DNA of 5,724 bases from Deltaproteobacteria bacterium. Lineage in GTDB: Bacteria > Desulfobacterota > Desulfarculia > Adiutricales > Adiutricaceae. Shown piece after piece: positions 5,422 through 5,724 of this stretch (the stretch's first letter is position 1; every line of letters starts with the position of its first letter). A program made the position numbers and the translations under genes. The notes beneath the pieces are model-generated. The model was given only the letters and a program-made list of their open reading frames with translations, was not told where the DNA came from and searched no databases. The stretch spans positions 1 to 5,724 of the forward strand of contig JAITJP010000267.1 of the NCBI GenBank assembly GCA_031278835.1, given 5' to 3'.

Positions 5422-5724
5422 AGGCCAATTGCCCTGAGCTAGCCCCTTTCTGATCAGCCCCACCAGCAAGCCTAGAAGCCTCTAAAAGCCCCGGCCCCCT
5501 ATTAGCCTCGCCCAGCTTGGCCTAATAGCCCAGGGCCAGCTCAGCAAATTAACCGCTCCATTTGGCTGCCCTACCCTTCCGACTGACCCCGCGGCCAAGA
5601 CTTGGGCTAAAATCAAGCGATTTTAGTGAAATAATAAGCTTAGGGCCTGAGCCTCATGGCCCATTATCAATTGTTTAGGCGCGAATAGCTAAAATCAAGT
5701 AATTATATGGAAACAATAAGGTTA
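5422..5724. other. Non-coding right end with a two-step inverted repeat and a direct repeat pair
   Basis: No ORF of useful length with a ribosome binding site is seen. An ATG at 5707 stays open for only six codons to the window edge and lacks a ribosome binding site. An inverted repeat at 5493-5537 pairs GGCCC with GGGCC and CTATTAG (5499-5505) with CTAATAG (5522-5528). On the minus strand it is followed by GGGGCTTTT, so it could weakly terminate a gene entering from the right. The last 119 bases hold the direct repeats listed separately. Confidence 0.5.
5606..5724. repeat. Imperfect 37-bp direct repeat, two copies at an 82-bp period
   Basis: The copies at 5606-5642 and 5688-5724 match at about 30 of 37 positions by hand alignment. 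The first 12 bases, GCTAAAATCAAG, are identical. Copy one contains a perfect 8-bp hairpin, CTAAAATC-AAGC-GATTTTAG (5607-5626), that copy two has largely lost. The 45-bp interval contains a near-palindrome, GGGCCTGAGCCTCATGGCCC (5643-5662). The second copy touches the window end, so more copies may follow. Confidence 0.6.

Noticed and set aside
5606..5724. CRISPR array
   Set aside because: Only two copies with several mismatches, a 45-base interval and no cas gene in the window. Kept as a direct repeat instead.

Overview
The window looks like chromosomal DNA from a Gram-negative bacterium. The rpoD product has the proteobacterial layout of a primary sigma factor: a divergent region 1.1, an acidic stretch and a long non-conserved insert before region 2. 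Its best-conserved stretches read like deltaproteobacterial (Desulfobacterota-type) RpoD. This lineage is an inference from remembered family sequences, not a search. Genes cover only a little over half of the window. The spacers are long and some are very A/T-rich, which would fit a host-associated or slowly eroding genome but does not prove it.

Left part (1-1491, minus strand): a two-gene sugar-phosphate module. A complete ROK-family sugar kinase, probably a glucokinase, is followed 132 bp downstream by the first 124 codons of alpha-D-glucose phosphoglucomutase (pgm), which runs off the left edge. Together they would make glucose 6-phosphate and then interconvert it with glucose 1-phosphate, linking glycolysis to glycogen and nucleotide-sugar synthesis.

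Middle (1492-2210): an A/T-rich spacer upstream of the kinase, a set of hairpins, and a tRNA-Gln(CUG) gene on the minus strand. The tRNA has an encoded CCA end, a near-consensus sigma-70 promoter (TTGACA-17-TATATA) upstream and a U-tract terminator downstream.

Long non-coding stretch (2211-3575): no convincing protein gene. It holds a consensus plus-strand promoter (TTGACA-16-TATAAT) preceded by A/T tracts like an UP element. About 80 bp away is an equally good promoter on the opposite strand (TTGACA-17-TATATT) pointing back at it. Several inverted and direct repeats follow, then a 16-bp palindrome just upstream of the rpoD ribosome binding site. The usual upstream neighbour dnaG is absent.

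Right part (3576-5724): rpoD (587 aa from the ATG at 3576), then a textbook rho-independent terminator at 5381-5421. The last 300 bp are non-coding and end with an imperfect 37-bp direct repeat at an 82-bp period, whose second copy reaches the window edge.

No mobile element, cas gene or complete novel system is visible. The parts most worth following up are the facing promoters with the long structured rpoD leader, and the repeat pair at the right edge.
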